Shown here in pieces: positions 22,985-32,855 of a stretch of DNA of 35,301 nt (the stretch's first letter is position 1; each line of letters begins with the position of its first letter). The notes beneath the pieces are model-generated. The model made no database searches. It was given only the letters and a program-made list of their open reading frames with translations, and was not told the origin of the DNA. Source of the DNA: an uncultured Synechococcaceae cyanobacterium (lineage in GTDB: Bacteria > Cyanobacteriota > Cyanobacteriia > PCC-6307 > Cyanobiaceae); contig CAIVPT010000240.1 in NCBI GenBank assembly GCA_903907855.1, forward strand, positions 1 through 35,301, read 5' to 3'. The translations under genes were made by a program, and so were the position numbers.

Positions 22985-24363
22985 CGGCCGGAACCGCCGG
23001 CGCGTAGATCAGCCACCATTGCCGCAGCCCCCACCACCTCGCCCTGCAGGTCGTAGGTGTCGGCGGCGGTGATCCGCACAGGCACCATCGTGCCGGGGGC
23101 GGCGCTGAGGCCCCCCGCCCCAGGGTGTACCTGCACCTCCCCATCCACTTCGGGAGCAAAGCGGGCGCAGCGACCCAGCATCGCCCCGGTGCCGGGGTTT
23201 TCCTGCTCGATCAACACATCGACGATGCGGCCCACCCAGGCCGCGTTGCGCTCGGCCGCGATCGGCTGCTGCAACGCCATCAGCCGATCGCGGCGCTCCT
23301 GCGCCACCGCCGCCGGCACCGGATCGCCCAGATCCGCCGCCGCGGTTCCCTCCTCCGGCGAGAAGCAGAAGACCCCCACGTGGTCGAAGCGCTCACGGGC
23401 CACAAAGTCGAGCAGGTGCTGGAAGTGGCTCTCCCCCTCGCCCGGGAAACCCACAATGAAGCTCGTACGCAGCACCGCATCGGGCAGCTGATCGCGGATG
23501 CGTTGCAGCAGCCCTTCATTCACTTCGGCTTGCCAGGGGCGGTTCATGGCCCGCAACACCTCCGGATGGCTGTGCTGCAGGGGCAGATCCAGGTACGGCA
23601 GCACGTTGGGTGTTTCCCGGAACGCCGCCAGCACCTCCGGGGTGAGGCCGGTGGGGTAGGCGTAATGAACCCGGATCCAGGGGATCTCCACCTCCCCAAG
23701 GGCCCGCAGCAGTTCTGCCAGGTGGGGGCGGCCGTAGAGATCCAGGCCGTAGTTGGTGGTGATCTGGCTGATCAGGATCAGTTCCTGCACCCCCTGGGCC
23801 GCCAGGGCCTTGGCCTCGGCCACGATCGATTCGATCGGCCGGGAGCGCTGGTCGCCCCGTAGCTTCGGGATGATGCAGAACGCGCAGCGATAGTCGCAGC
23901 CTTCGGCCACCTTGAGATAGGCCACCGCCTCGGAGGTGGTGCGGTAGCGGGGCAGATGCTCATCCGCCACGAAGGTGGGAACCTCGCTCACCTGACTGAC
24001 CCGCTCGCCGGCTTCCACCCGCCGCAGTACGTCGACGATGTGCTGGTAATCACCCGTTCCCACGATCGCCCGGGCCTCCGGCAGCGACTCCAGCAGCTCC
24101 TCCCGGAATTGCTGCGCCAGGCAGCCGGCGATGATCAGTTCCTTGCCTTGTTCCGCCAGTTCCACCAACGTGCGCACCGATTCCGTCCGGGCGTCCTGGA
24201 TGAAGCTGCAGGTGTTCACCACCACCACAGAGGCCTGGTTTTCATCGGCACTCACCGAGTAGCCGGCTTCGGCCAGCAGCCCAAGCATGTGCTCGGTGTC
24301 CACCCGGTTCTTCTCGCAGCCGAGGTGGGCGAAGGCGACGCTGGGGCGGCTCGGTTCGTGCAT
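22981..24363 (-). CDS. rimO: Ribosomal protein S12 methylthiotransferase
   Basis: A 460-aa radical SAM methylthiotransferase that adds a methylthio group to an Asp of ribosomal protein S12. The N-terminal UPF0004 domain provides three cluster cysteines ([12 protein letters not shown] near 16, NTCSFI near 52, AGCLAQ near 81). The radical SAM CxxxCxxC is in [16 protein letters not shown] (about 155), and a TRAM domain with [10 protein letters not shown] lies at the C-terminus. LGCEKNRVD separates RimO from MiaB and MtaB. The ATG at 24363 begins just before the conserved start; the upstream open frame is not conserved. The MFS gene is coupled behind it. Confidence 0.95.
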   Translation of the reverse strand: MHEPSRPSVAFAHLGCEKNRVDTEHMLGLLAEAGYSVSADENQASVVVVNTCSFIQDARTESVRTLVELAEQGKELIIAGCLAQQFREELLESLPEARAIVGTGDYQHIVDVLRRVEAGERVSQVSEVPTFVADEHLPRYRTTSEAVAYLKVAEGCDYRCAFCIIPKLRGDQRSRPIESIVAEAKALAAQGVQELILISQITTNYGLDLYGRPHLAELLRALGEVEIPWIRVHYAYPTGLTPEVLAAFRETPNVLPYLDLPLQHSHPEVLRAMNRPWQAEVNEGLLQRIRDQLPDAVLRTSFIVGFPGEGESHFQHLLDFVARERFDHVGVFCFSPEEGTAAADLGDPVPAAVAQERRDRLMALQQPIAAERNAAWVGRIVDVLIEQENPGTGAMLGRCARFAPEVDGEVQVHPGAGGLSAAPGTMVPVRITAADTYDLQGEVVGAAAMVADLRAGGSGR

Positions 24364-24460
24364 GGCGGCGGCTGGCGGCGTAGCTCCCAGGAGAGCCCGA
24401 TCCCTCACCCTACCCAGAGAGGCCTGCCACAATCGATTCGACCACGTCCGCGCCATCGCC

Positions 24461-25381
24461 GTGACCTCCACCCGCCTGGCCAGCCGACTGAGCACTTCCC
24501 GACGCCGCAGTGATCTCGGCCGCCGTTGGGTGCGTGTGGCGATGGCTGTGCTCGCCACCATCGGCGCCATCGATACCGGCGCCATCACCCTCAAGCGCTG
24601 GGGGCTGATCGGCCCCCTCACCTGCCCCGGTGGCGCGGAAGCCTGCGACAAGGTCCTCAACAGCGCCTGGGGCTCCCTTTTCGGCCAGCCCCTGTCGCTG
24701 TTTGGCTGCCTGGCCTATCTGGCGGTGATTGTGCTGGCCTTGTTGCCCCTGGTTCTGCGTGGTGAGGCCCGCAGCGCTGTCGCCGAGCCCAGTTGGTGGG
24801 GGTTGCTGCTCCTGAGCACCGGCATGGCGGTCTTCAGCCTGCTGCTGATGGGTGTGATGGTGTTCAAGATCCAGGCGATTTGCGCCTTCTGCATCCTCTC
24901 CGCCCTGTTGAGCCTCGCCCTGTTCGTGCTCGCGTTGATCGGCGGCGAATGGGCGGACCGGGGCCAGCTGATCTTTCGCTCCGTGCTGGTCGGTTTGGCG
25001 GTGATGCTCCTCGGCCTGGGCTGGGCGACCGCCGTCGACCGTCCCGCCGATCTGGGCAAGGGTGCCCCCATCCCGGTGACGGGGCCCAGCACCCCGGCCA
25101 CCCTGGCCCTGGCGGAACACCTCACCGCCAGCGGAGCGCGCATGTATTCCGCCTACTGGTGTCCCCACTGCCATGAGCAGAAGGAGATGTTCGGCAAGGA
25201 GGCCGCGGCCCGCCTCACCGTCATCGAGTGCGCTCCGGATGGCCGCAACAGCCAGTCAGCCCTCTGCGAAAGCAAGAAGATCCAGGGGTATCCCACCTGG
25301 GAGATCAACGGGCAGATCGATTCCGGTGTGAAGAGCCTGTCGGAGCTGGCCCTGCGCAGCGGCTTCAAGGGCAAGCTCTGA
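24461..25381 (+). CDS. Vitamin K epoxide reductase (VKOR) - thioredoxin fusion
   Basis: A 306-aa membrane protein that makes disulfides in exported and lumenal proteins with quinone as electron acceptor. The VKOR domain (about 22-190, four or five helices) has the loop cysteines C55 and C62 and the quinone-proximal CAFC (C141, C144). The C-terminal thioredoxin-like domain has the WCPHC active site (C234, C237), extra cysteines C257 and C269, and the cis-proline in GYPTW (P278). This is the architecture of the crystallised Synechococcus VKOR. The GTG start fits a short basic N-terminus before helix 1. It is divergent from rimO, with 97 bases between, and convergent with nadB. Confidence 0.95.
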   Translation: MTSTRLASRLSTSRRRSDLGRRWVRVAMAVLATIGAIDTGAITLKRWGLIGPLTCPGGAEACDKVLNSAWGSLFGQPLSLFGCLAYLAVIVLALLPLVLRGEARSAVAEPSWWGLLLLSTGMAVFSLLLMGVMVFKIQAICAFCILSALLSLALFVLALIGGEWADRGQLIFRSVLVGLAVMLLGLGWATAVDRPADLGKGAPIPVTGPSTPATLALAEHLTASGARMYSAYWCPHCHEQKEMFGKEAAARLTVIECAPDGRNSQSALCESKKIQGYPTWEINGQIDSGVKSLSELALRSGFKGKL

Positions 25382-25402
25382 GTCCGGTCTTCCAGAAGGG
25401 TG

Positions 25403-27124
25403 TCAGTGGGGTCCTTCCCCCACAGCCCCGGTTCGGATGGGTCGGTGCCTCTGCTGCAGGGTGTGGCACCGCCAGAAGGGCTGGGCTGCTTGAGCATCCG
25501 TCCGGAAGTGCCCGCCGCGGCTCTCCTGCCGGAAGGCCGCCGCTTCGATCAGCAGTTCCGCCAGCACCAGGCGCTGCCGCAGTTCCTGCTGCAGGCGCAG
25601 CAACCCGAGGCTTGCCCGCCCCAACTGGAACTGAGCCCCGGGCTCAAGCCTGCGGCTGCTTCGCAGCAATGGCTCCTGCTCCAGCGCCAGCCTCTGCCCT
25701 CGCACCTGCGCCAGGGCCCGACGGAGGGCCACGCCCTGGCGCTCCACCCCGGCCACCTGCCAGCAGAGCTGTCGCAGGGCAATGATCGCCTGGCGCAGCC
25801 CGGCGGCTGTGGCCGCCGGATCGGTGCCGGGTTGGTCCAGAACGTGGCAGGGTTCCCCCGACTTGTGCCGCCCTTCCCCGCCCGCTCCGCCCGACAGCTG
25901 CAGCCGGCTCAGCTGCCGGGCAAACACCAGGCATTCCATCAGGGAATTGCTGGCCAGGCGGTTGGCGCCGTGCACCCCGGTGCTTGCCACCTCGCCCACG
26001 GCATACAGACCCGGGATCGTGGTGGCCGTCTTCAGGTTGGTGGTGATGCCGCCCATCCAGTAATGGGCTGCCGGGGCGACGGGGACCGGGGCTTGCAAGG
26101 GCTCAAGCCCGAGGGCCCGGCAACGACCCAGGATCGTGGGGAACTGGCTCTCGAGTCGCGCCCGACCCACCGGCCTCAGGTCGAGCCAGAGGTTTTCCAC
26201 CCCCTGCCGCTGCATGCAACGGGCCAGGGCCCGGCTCACCTGATCGCGCGGTGCCAGGTCGCCGCCGGCCAGATCCGCCACCGGACTGGCTCCAGCGGCA
26301 TCACAGAGTCGCGCCCCTTCCCCCCGCACCGCCTCGCTGATCAGGAAGTGGGGGGCTCCCGGCAGCATCAGGGCGGTGGGATGGAACTGCACGAACTCCA
26401 GATCGCGCACCTCCGCGCCAGCGCTCCAGGCCATCGCCACCCCATCGCCGCTGGCCTGGGTGGGGTTGGTGGTGTGGGAGAAGAGATGGCCGCCGCCGCC
26501 GCTGGCCAGCAGCACCGCCCCGGCCCGCAGCCAGCGGAGCCGATCGCCGTCGAGCACCTGCAGGCCGACGCAGCGGCCTGCCTCCATCCACAGCTGCAAG
26601 GCCAGCAGACCCTTGCGTTGCACCAGGCCCTGTCGGTGCAGCACCTCCCGTTCCAGGGCATCAACCAGCGCTCCGCCCGTGCGGTCCTGGGCGTGCAGCA
26701 CCCGCCGATGGCTGTGGGCGGCCTCGAGGGTGGTGCTCAGCTGGTCGCCGTTGCGGTCGAAGGCCATGCCGAGCTCCACGAGCCGCTCCACGCAGCCGGG
26801 GGCCTGGCTCACCAGCATCTGCACCGCCTCCGGCTCACAGAGCCCGGCGCCGGCCCTCAATGTGTCCTCCACATGGCTTGTGAAGCTGTCCTCCGGGCGG
26901 GTCACTGCGGCGATACCGCCCTGGGCCCAGCGGCTTGCCGAACGCGGAGTGGCGCTCTTGCTCAGCAGCAGCACCCTCAGCTCGGACGGCAGCTCGAGGC
27001 AGCTCATCAGACCGGCGGCGCCGCTTCCCACGACCACCACGTCCCAGGGGCCCGGCGCCAGTTCTTCGCTGGCCCCCCGCGAGGGGGACTCGCCGGTGTC
27101 GGATAACGATGGTTGCGTTGCCAT
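25403..27124 (-). CDS. nadB: L-aspartate oxidase
   Basis: A 573-aa flavoenzyme that oxidises L-aspartate to iminoaspartate in de novo NAD synthesis. The FAD site VVVVGSGAAGLMSCLEL is at about 30-46. Further diagnostic blocks are RSASRWAQGGIAAV, HSHRRVLHAQDRTG, FVQFHPTALMLPG, PAAHYWMGGITTN and GEVASTGVHGANRLASNSL. The C-terminal helical domain is present. The start ATG precedes a 27-residue extension. The reading frame on the opposite strand is open for almost the whole length, a GC-codon artefact. Confidence 0.95.
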   Translation of the reverse strand: MATQPSLSDTGESPSRGASEELAPGPWDVVVVGSGAAGLMSCLELPSELRVLLLSKSATPRSASRWAQGGIAAVTRPEDSFTSHVEDTLRAGAGLCEPEAVQMLVSQAPGCVERLVELGMAFDRNGDQLSTTLEAAHSHRRVLHAQDRTGGALVDALEREVLHRQGLVQRKGLLALQLWMEAGRCVGLQVLDGDRLRWLRAGAVLLASGGGGHLFSHTTNPTQASGDGVAMAWSAGAEVRDLEFVQFHPTALMLPGAPHFLISEAVRGEGARLCDAAGASPVADLAGGDLAPRDQVSRALARCMQRQGVENLWLDLRPVGRARLESQFPTILGRCRALGLEPLQAPVPVAPAAHYWMGGITTNLKTATTIPGLYAVGEVASTGVHGANRLASNSLMECLVFARQLSRLQLSGGAGGEGRHKSGEPCHVLDQPGTDPAATAAGLRQAIIALRQLCWQVAGVERQGVALRRALAQVRGQRLALEQEPLLRSSRRLEPGAQFQLGRASLGLLRLQQELRQRLVLAELLIEAAAFRQESRGGHFRTDAQAAQPFWRCHTLQQRHRPIRTGAVGEGPH

Positions 27125-27206
27125 CCTTCCGGCCCGCTGTTGGTGAGCCTATGGGAGCGTGGGCAGCGCGCCCGCAGAAGAGTCGGCAGGGGGATCGGGG
27201 GCAGCC

Positions 27207-27236
27207 AAAAAAAAGGCCATCCCCGAAGGAACGGCC
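27207..27236 (-). terminator. Rho-independent terminator of psbU
   Basis: On the reverse strand a 9-bp stem (GGCCGTTCC with GGGATGGCC, two G-T pairs) closes an extra-stable C(TTCG)G tetraloop and is followed by eight T. It lies about 40 bases after the psbU stop codon, separating psbU from nadB. Confidence 0.92.
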
Positions 27237-27275
27237 CTGGCAGCGGGACGGAAGCTGGGATGGACGGGGGTCGCC

Positions 27276-27656
27276 TCAGCGGTACTGGCCGTCGTTGATG
27301 CGATCGAAGCCTTCGTTGAGGGCGATGGAGGGAGGCGTGACGGTGAAGTTGCCTTTGTACTTCTCGAAGAGCTCCTTCTGGCGCTCGGTCAGGTCGAGGT
27401 TCAGCACGTCGTCGACATCGCTGTAGGGCCCACCCAGCACGATCTTGCCGGCCAGGGTGGGGTACATCCCCGGGTACTGCTGAAAGCGCCGGACCGACGA
27501 GTTGTTGAGGTCCACCTTGTCGCCCCGTTCGGCGATCTTGTCATCGGCAAGGTTGCGCAATTGGCCTTCGGCGTAGGCGGGGCCGGGCAGCAGCAGACCG
27601 ATGAGCAGACCGGCCAGAACCACACCACTCATCAACCAGGCAAGCAGCCGCTTCAT
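27276..27656 (-). CDS. psbU: Photosystem II 12 kDa extrinsic protein PsbU
   Basis: A 126-aa precursor of the lumenal PSII subunit that stabilises the oxygen-evolving complex with PsbO and PsbV. The signal peptide runs to about residue 29 (basic MKRLLAW, hydrophobic core, cut after PAYA). The mature protein of about 97 aa has the helix-hairpin-helix pattern: KVDLNNSSVRRFQQYPGMYP, then GGPYSDVDDVL and LFEKYKGNFTV. The ATG has GGAG seven bases upstream. An own terminator and a 184-base upstream gap suggest a separate transcript. Confidence 0.96.
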   Translation of the reverse strand: MKRLLAWLMSGVVLAGLLIGLLLPGPAYAEGQLRNLADDKIAERGDKVDLNNSSVRRFQQYPGMYPTLAGKIVLGGPYSDVDDVLNLDLTERQKELFEKYKGNFTVTPPSIALNEGFDRINDGQYR

Positions 27657-27840
27657 CACGACACTCCAGAGAAAGGAAAGGCGGGAAAACCAGGGTGCCG
27701 GGACCCAGAAGGAGCCCAGCCGCCGGGAACTCTTGGGATCCCGGGCGGTCACAGGAGGTGGTGGTCCACCGCTGCGACCCCACAACGTTACAGAGCGTCC
27801 CACAAGGGGCCCATGACGGTTCACCGCCGTTTGCAGTTCT

Positions 27841-28584
27841 TCAGATCAGGCCGCTCAGGCTGGGGGCCACTCCGGCGGCCAGGAGGAACAGACCATCCAC
27901 CGCCAGGGTGGTGACCAGGGTGACGGCCCACACCTTCTCGTCCAGGGCACCGCGGCCCCAGAGCCAGCGGCTGAGTTGGGCCAACAGGCTGGCCGCTAAC
28001 AGAGTCAGGGCGAGGGGAGCCGGCCGGAGAACCGCCGCCGCCGCGGACTGCAGAAGGGCCGGCGCTTCGGTGGCCGGTGCTGCCAGCACGGAGGGCCAGA
28101 AGGCCATCACGCCGCTGAGGGCCATCACCGCATCGGTGGCGGCGGTGCCAAGCAGGGAGGTCAGGTAGAAGCCGGCCGCCAGCCGCCAGCGGCTGCGGAG
28201 CCCGGCCAGGGCGATTGGCAGCGCAAAGGCCTCGATCGGCAGGTGCCAGAGGGGGTGCAGGCGGCACCAGCCCCAGAACAGGCTTCCCCCAAGCCAGCTG
28301 CCGGCAAAGCCCACCAGAAGCACCCCCAGGGAGCGCAACCGCCCGCTGGCGCGCTGTTCGAGCACCACGCCCAGGGCTGCCAGCGGCAGGGTGAACAGGG
28401 CGGCGGCCATGGGAGCCATCCGCACCCAGGGTGCCTGCACAAAAACAGGCACCGTCACCAGCAGGGCGGCGATCAGGGGAAGGGGGAGGTCACCGTTCCA
28501 CGCCAAGACGGAAACCCCAGGCTCCGCCAGGGTCGGGGCCACGTCGCGGGGAGGTCTGGGGAGGGTGGAGGGGACCCCGGTCAC
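27841..28584 (-). CDS. DUF3120-type polytopic membrane protein
   Basis: A 247-aa protein with about six or seven hydrophobic segments. The motifs PVFVQAPWVR, GSWLGGSLFWGWCRLHPLWHLPIEAFALP and GTAATDAVMALSG agree with the cyanobacteria-specific DUF3120 family as I recall it; the function is unknown. Conserved polar and aromatic residues between helices (Trp/His cluster) suggest a transporter or membrane enzyme, but that is speculative. The start is uncertain: the first 25 residues are Pro-rich and could be excess. It is divergent from uppP, with 95 bases between. Confidence 0.75.
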   Translation of the reverse strand: MTGVPSTLPRPPRDVAPTLAEPGVSVLAWNGDLPLPLIAALLVTVPVFVQAPWVRMAPMAAALFTLPLAALGVVLEQRASGRLRSLGVLLVGFAGSWLGGSLFWGWCRLHPLWHLPIEAFALPIALAGLRSRWRLAAGFYLTSLLGTAATDAVMALSGVMAFWPSVLAAPATEAPALLQSAAAAVLRPAPLALTLLAASLLAQLSRWLWGRGALDEKVWAVTLVTTLAVDGLFLLAAGVAPSLSGLI

Positions 28585-28627
28585 CTGAGATGTGAAGAAA
28601 GTTGGCCAACCTTAGGGGGTCTGAGGC

Positions 28628-28657
28628 TTGGCGCCCTGCCCGACCCCGCCATAGGGT
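28628..28657 (+). promoter_or_regulatory. Candidate promoter of uppP
   Basis: TTGGCG (28628-28633) and TAGGGT (28652-28657) are separated by 18 bases, giving a start point about 16 bases before the uppP ATG. The match is fair for a high-GC cyanobacterium. Confidence 0.35.
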
Positions 28658-28679
28658 CGCCCCAGTCTTCCCCCGGCGC

Positions 28680-29552
28680 ATGTCGATCAACGCTGCCGCG
28701 GAGCCGCTCTCCCTGGGCGCGGCCTGCTGGCATGCCCTGGTGCTGGGGGTCGTCCAGGGCCTTACAGAATTTCTGCCGATCAGCAGCACCGCCCATCTCA
28801 AGGTGGTCCCCGTGCTGCTCGGCTGGGGCGATCCGGGCATCGCCTTCACCGCCGTGATCCAGCTCGGCAGCATCGCCGCGGTTCTCGCCTACTTCCGCCG
28901 TGACCTGGTCCAAGTGGGCCGTGGCGTGGCCCGGGCCTGCCGCCACGGCCAGTGGCGTGACCCCTCCGCCCGGCTCGGTGTGGCCATCGGCCTGGGCACC
29001 GTGCCGATTCTTCTGGCGGGCCTGGCGCTGAAGGTTTGGGTCCCGGCCTATGAGCAGTCCCCTCTGCGCAGCATGACCTCGATCGCGATCGTGTCGATCG
29101 TGATGGCGCTGCTGCTGGCCGTAGCCGAGCTGGTGGGCCGCCGTCAGCGCCGGATCGAAGAGGTTCTGCCGCGCGACGGTCTGCTCGTGGGCGCAGCCCA
29201 GGCCCTGGCCCTGGTGCCTGGGGTCTCCCGCTCCGGCAGCACCCTCACCGCGTCCCTGTTCGATGGCTGGGAGCGGGCGGATGCTGCCCGCCTCTCCTTC
29301 CTGCTCGGGATTCCCGCGATCAGCCTGGTGGGCCTGGTGGAGTTGCGGGAGGCGGTCCTCCACCCCTCCAACGGCGGGGCGCTGCCCACGCTCGTAGGGG
29401 TCCTGTCGGCGGCGGCGGTGTCCTGGCTGGCCATCGCCTGGCTGCTGCGCTTCTTGCAGCATCACAGCACCTGGATTTTTGTGGCTTATCGCCTGGTCTT
29501 CGGCCTGGTGATCCTGCTGTTTTTCCGCGCCAGCGAGACGCCCCTGGGCTGA
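28680..29552 (+). CDS. uppP: Undecaprenyl-diphosphatase
   Basis: A 290-aa BacA/UppP-family membrane enzyme that dephosphorylates undecaprenyl diphosphate to recycle the lipid carrier of peptidoglycan and other envelope glycans. Both active-site blocks are present: QGLTEFLPISSTAHL (about 23-37, with catalytic Glu and Ser) and LVPGVSRSGSTLTASL (about 180-195). The eight or so helices are in the usual order. I chose the ATG at 28680; the upstream in-frame extension would cross the candidate promoter. TIGR03279 follows after 61 bases. Confidence 0.95.
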   Translation: MSINAAAEPLSLGAACWHALVLGVVQGLTEFLPISSTAHLKVVPVLLGWGDPGIAFTAVIQLGSIAAVLAYFRRDLVQVGRGVARACRHGQWRDPSARLGVAIGLGTVPILLAGLALKVWVPAYEQSPLRSMTSIAIVSIVMALLLAVAELVGRRQRRIEEVLPRDGLLVGAAQALALVPGVSRSGSTLTASLFDGWERADAARLSFLLGIPAISLVGLVELREAVLHPSNGGALPTLVGVLSAAAVSWLAIAWLLRFLQHHSTWIFVAYRLVFGLVILLFFRASETPLG

Positions 29553-29613
29553 CCAATCCCGTCGGCCCGGCCCGCCGCTCCGCAGACTGGGAACAGATCT
29601 CCCCCCACCTGCC

Positions 29614-31023
29614 GTGTGGAATGAACCCTCCGCGGGCATTGCCCTTGCCGAGGCCCAGGCCCGTGTGCTCGGGGGGCAGGAGCCCCGCCTTCCCCAGCCT
29701 GCGGTCGTCGCCGGCGTCGAGCCTGGCTCCATCGGCGAGGAGCTGGGCTTCCAGCCCGGCGATCGCCTGCTCAGCATCAATGGCGTCCGCCCCCGCGACC
29801 TAATTGATCTGCAGGTGCTCTGCAGCGAGGAGGAGCTGGTGCTGGAGGTGGAGGATCCAGACGGCAGCCATCACTTGGTGGAGCTGGAGAAGGATGCGGA
29901 CGAGGGCCTGGGTCTGGCCTTCACCGAGGCTCTGTTCGATGGCCTGCGGCAGTGCAATAACCACTGTCCGTTCTGCTTCATCGACCAGCAGCCGCCCGGT
30001 CGGCGCAGCAGCCTTTACCTCAAGGACGATGACTACCGGCTGAGCTTCCTTTACGGCAGCTACCTGACCCTCACCAATCTCACCCCCGCCGACTGGCAAC
30101 GGATCGAGGCGCAGCGCCTCTCGCCGCTTTACGTATCCGTACACGCCACCGATCCGGAGCTGCGCAGTCGTCTGCTGGTGAACCCCCGGGCGGCCCAGCT
30201 GGGCGATCAACTGGGATGGTTCGCTGAGCGCCGCCTCCAGATCCATGCCCAGGTGGTGGTTTGTCCCGGTCTCAACGACGGCCCGGCCCTGGTGCGCACC
30301 CTCAGTGACCTGGCGGCACACGGCCGGGGGGCCTGGCCGGCGGTGCTCTCTACGGCGGTCGTGCCGGTGGGCCTCACCCGTTTTCGCCCCGCTGGCGATG
30401 CTCTGCGACCCGTCACACCGGCTGACGCGGCGGCCGTCATCGATGCGGTGGAGCCCCTCCAGCGACGCTTCCAGCAGGAGCTCACGAGCCGTTTCGCCTG
30501 GCTTGCGGATGAGTGGTATCTGATTGCCGATCGCCCCCTGCCGCCCAGGGCCAGCTACGAGGACCTGCCCCAGCGGGAGAACGGCGTCGGCAGCATCCGC
30601 GCCTTCCTCGAAGAGCTGGAGCGGGCCACGGCGTCCCTGCCGGTCTCCATCCCCACCCCCCGGCGGCTGAGTTGGGTGGTGGGGCGCCTGGTGTCGGGTG
30701 CCCTGCAGCCCGCGGTGGATCGACTCAACGCGGTGCAAGGGCTCGAGCTGGTTCTGCATGGGTTGCCCAGCCCCTATTGGGGGCAGGAACAGGTGGTCAC
30801 GGGTCTGCTCACCGGCTCCGACCTTGTGGAGGGGTTGATGGGGCGGGATCTGGGCGAGGAACTGCTGCTGCCACGGGTGATGCTGCGCGAGGGGGCGCCG
30901 GTTTTCCTCGACGACTGCACCCTGGAGGAGCTGCAGAAACGGCTGCCGGTGCCGGTGCGGCTGATCGGGGGTGCGGACGATCTGGTGGCCGTCTGCCTTG
31001 GAAGAGACGGTTCCACTGCCTAA
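29614..31023 (+). CDS. TIGR03279-family cyanobacterial radical SAM protein (PDZ-like, DUF512)
   Basis: A 469-aa protein. A PDZ-like N-terminal domain (about 30-85, VEPGSIGEELGFQPGDRLLS) precedes a radical SAM core whose CxxxCxxC is in QCNNHCPFCFIDQQP (about 115), and a DUF512 C-terminal domain (VGRLVSGALQPAVDRLN, VTGLLTGSDLVEGL). This is TIGR03279, a putative Fe-S oxidoreductase nearly universal in cyanobacteria with no assigned reaction. The start is GTG. The TolC-like gene follows after 27 bases. Confidence 0.92.
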   Translation: MWNEPSAGIALAEAQARVLGGQEPRLPQPAVVAGVEPGSIGEELGFQPGDRLLSINGVRPRDLIDLQVLCSEEELVLEVEDPDGSHHLVELEKDADEGLGLAFTEALFDGLRQCNNHCPFCFIDQQPPGRRSSLYLKDDDYRLSFLYGSYLTLTNLTPADWQRIEAQRLSPLYVSVHATDPELRSRLLVNPRAAQLGDQLGWFAERRLQIHAQVVVCPGLNDGPALVRTLSDLAAHGRGAWPAVLSTAVVPVGLTRFRPAGDALRPVTPADAAAVIDAVEPLQRRFQQELTSRFAWLADEWYLIADRPLPPRASYEDLPQRENGVGSIRAFLEELERATASLPVSIPTPRRLSWVVGRLVSGALQPAVDRLNAVQGLELVLHGLPSPYWGQEQVVTGLLTGSDLVEGLMGRDLGEELLLPRVMLREGAPVFLDDCTLEELQKRLPVPVRLIGGADDLVAVCLGRDGSTA

Positions 31024-31050
31024 GCTCTTGCGGATTGTTCGGGTTCGGAT

Positions 31051-32850
31051 GTGAACCGCCGCCATCTTCTGCTCGCTGCACTGATGGTGGCGCCCGTTCT
31101 CCCCCCACGGGCCGTCGCCGTACCCAGTCCCCTCCTGGCTGCCGCTCCTGGCGGTTCCTCCCCTGCGGCATCCCCCGCGTCGACGCCCGCTTCCACCCCG
31201 GCGCCCGCTTCCACCCCGATGCCCGCTCCTGTCCCTGGGGTTAACCCCGAGGATCCCGCCGGGGCCATCATCCGCCGCTCGATCCCCTTAGCCCCCGCCG
31301 TCAAGGGGGAGCGGCCCAAATCCAATCCCTCGCTGCTGCCGCCAGCGGCCACCGAGCTGCCCCCCTCGGAGCTGGATCTCTCCGCCCCGGCCCCGTTGGC
31401 GCTCCCGGTGAAACCCGAGCAGGTTCGGATCCGCGAGCTACGCCCCCTGGGTCTGCCGGAGGCGGAAACCCTCGCCGAGGTCAACAACCCCAACCTCAAG
31501 GCCCTCTCGAGCAAGGTCGAGCAGGCCCAGTCGACCCTGCGGGCCGAGATCTCCCGTTGGTATCCCACGCTCAGCTTCAACGCCACCAACTTCCCCACCT
31601 ACAGCGCCGGTGAGGACTCTCGGGGCCAGGTGGGCCTTCCGCCAGACCTCAGACGCACCAGCATCTTCCAGATGGATGCCCAGCTGGAGCTCAACTGGGC
31701 GCTGATCAACCCATCCCGCACCCCCATCATCGCCGCGGCCCGCGATCGCTACGAAAAGGCCAAGAACGACTATTTGATCGGTCTGCGCGAGCTGAGGCTC
31801 CAGGTGGCTGAGGCCTACTTCGATCTCCAGAAGGCCGATGAGCAGGTACGCATCGGCCAGCAGTCCGTGCGGGCCTCCCTGGTGAGCCTGCGCGATGCCC
31901 GCGCCCGCTTCCAGGCCGGCGTGGCCACCAAGCTGGAGGTGCTGGAGGCCGAAACCCAGCTGGCCCGCGACCAGCAGCTGCTCACCAACGCCCTGCTGGG
32001 CCGCAGCTCCAGCGGCATCGGTCAGGCCGCGGCCCGCCGCAACCTGGCTTCCCTGCTGGACCTTCCGCAGGATGTCACCCCCACCGCTAAGGATCCCTCC
32101 CGGCCCGTGGGGGTATGGCTGCCATCGCTGCAGGAGAGCATCGTGGCCGCCTACGCCTTCCGCGAGGAGCTCGATCAGCTGCTCCTTGATATCTCGATCG
32201 CCAACAGCAACGCCAACGAGTCCTTGGCGCAGGTGCAACCGCTGCTGAACATCTTTAACCGTTTTTCCGGTGGCCGCAGCTTCGGCTACCTCAACGAACC
32301 TGCCCCTACCACCGAGGTGGAGAGCTGGAATGTCGACAACTCGGTGGGCGTCAACGTCCGTTGGACCCTCTTTGATGGCGGCAGGGCCCAGGCTGAATAC
32401 CGGGCCGGCAAGCAACGGGCCGAGGAGAACCGCTACAACTTTGCCCGCGAACGCGACCAGATCCGCCGCGAGGTGGAAGAAAACTGGTACACACTCGAGC
32501 AGAACAACCGCAACATCACCACCACCTCCCGCGAAGTGCTCTCCGCCAGGGAGTCCCTGCGGCTGGCGCGCTTGCGTTTCCAGGCCGGCGTCACCACCCA
32601 GCGGGAAGTGGTCGACAACCAGCGCGACCTCACCCAGGCCGAGGTGCGTTGGTCGAACGCCATCGCCGACTACAACATCAGCCTTGCCCGTCTGCGCCGC
32701 TTCACCGGCCTCGATCAGATCGCCATCTGCCCCAGGCCCTCGCTGCCCGCCGCACGGCCACCTTCCGACGCCACGGACCAGGTGCCGGTGGAGCCCACCC
32801 CCCTGCTGCCGGCCTGTACGGCGGACACCACACCCAAGTCCAGCCGCTGA
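31051..32850 (+). CDS. TolC-family outer-membrane efflux/secretion channel
   Basis: A 599-aa precursor. Residues 1-23 are a signal peptide (MNRRHLLLAALMVAPVLPPRAVA). A long Ala/Pro/Ser/Thr linker with an 18-base DNA repeat follows to about residue 120. Two OEP repeats of long helices then follow, as in TolC: GLPEAETLAEVNNPNLKALSSKVEQAQ, the RLQVAEAYFDLQKADEQVRIGQ helices with FQAGVATKLEVLEAETQL, and a second copy with FQAGVTTQREVVDNQRDL. The two FQAGV(A/T)T segments are the internal repeat. The N-terminal proline-rich extension, typical of cyanobacterial TolCs, is longer than in proteobacteria. The start is GTG. It exports proteins or small molecules; partner pumps are not in the window. Confidence 0.93.
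   Translation: MNRRHLLLAALMVAPVLPPRAVAVPSPLLAAAPGGSSPAASPASTPASTPAPASTPMPAPVPGVNPEDPAGAIIRRSIPLAPAVKGERPKSNPSLLPPAATELPPSELDLSAPAPLALPVKPEQVRIRELRPLGLPEAETLAEVNNPNLKALSSKVEQAQSTLRAEISRWYPTLSFNATNFPTYSAGEDSRGQVGLPPDLRRTSIFQMDAQLELNWALINPSRTPIIAAARDRYEKAKNDYLIGLRELRLQVAEAYFDLQKADEQVRIGQQSVRASLVSLRDARARFQAGVATKLEVLEAETQLARDQQLLTNALLGRSSSGIGQAAARRNLASLLDLPQDVTPTAKDPSRPVGVWLPSLQESIVAAYAFREELDQLLLDISIANSNANESLAQVQPLLNIFNRFSGGRSFGYLNEPAPTTEVESWNVDNSVGVNVRWTLFDGGRAQAEYRAGKQRAEENRYNFARERDQIRREVEENWYTLEQNNRNITTTSREVLSARESLRLARLRFQAGVTTQREVVDNQRDLTQAEVRWSNAIADYNISLARLRRFTGLDQIAICPRPSLPAARPPSDATDQVPVEPTPLLPACTADTTPKSSR
31185..31220. repeat. 18-bp tandem repeat in the TolC linker
   Basis: GCCCGCTTCCACCCCG occurs at 31185-31200 and 31203-31218, a period of 18 bases, coding alternating Ala/Ser/Thr/Pro. 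It probably reflects slippage in a disordered linker. Confidence 0.6.
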
Positions 32851-32855
32851 GCGCC

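Noticed and set aside
25400-27106. 568-codon open frame on the plus strand opposite nadB
   Set aside because: Low-complexity Gln/His/Pro/Gly-rich translation; nadB on the other strand has all family motifs. Long antisense frames are expected at this GC content.
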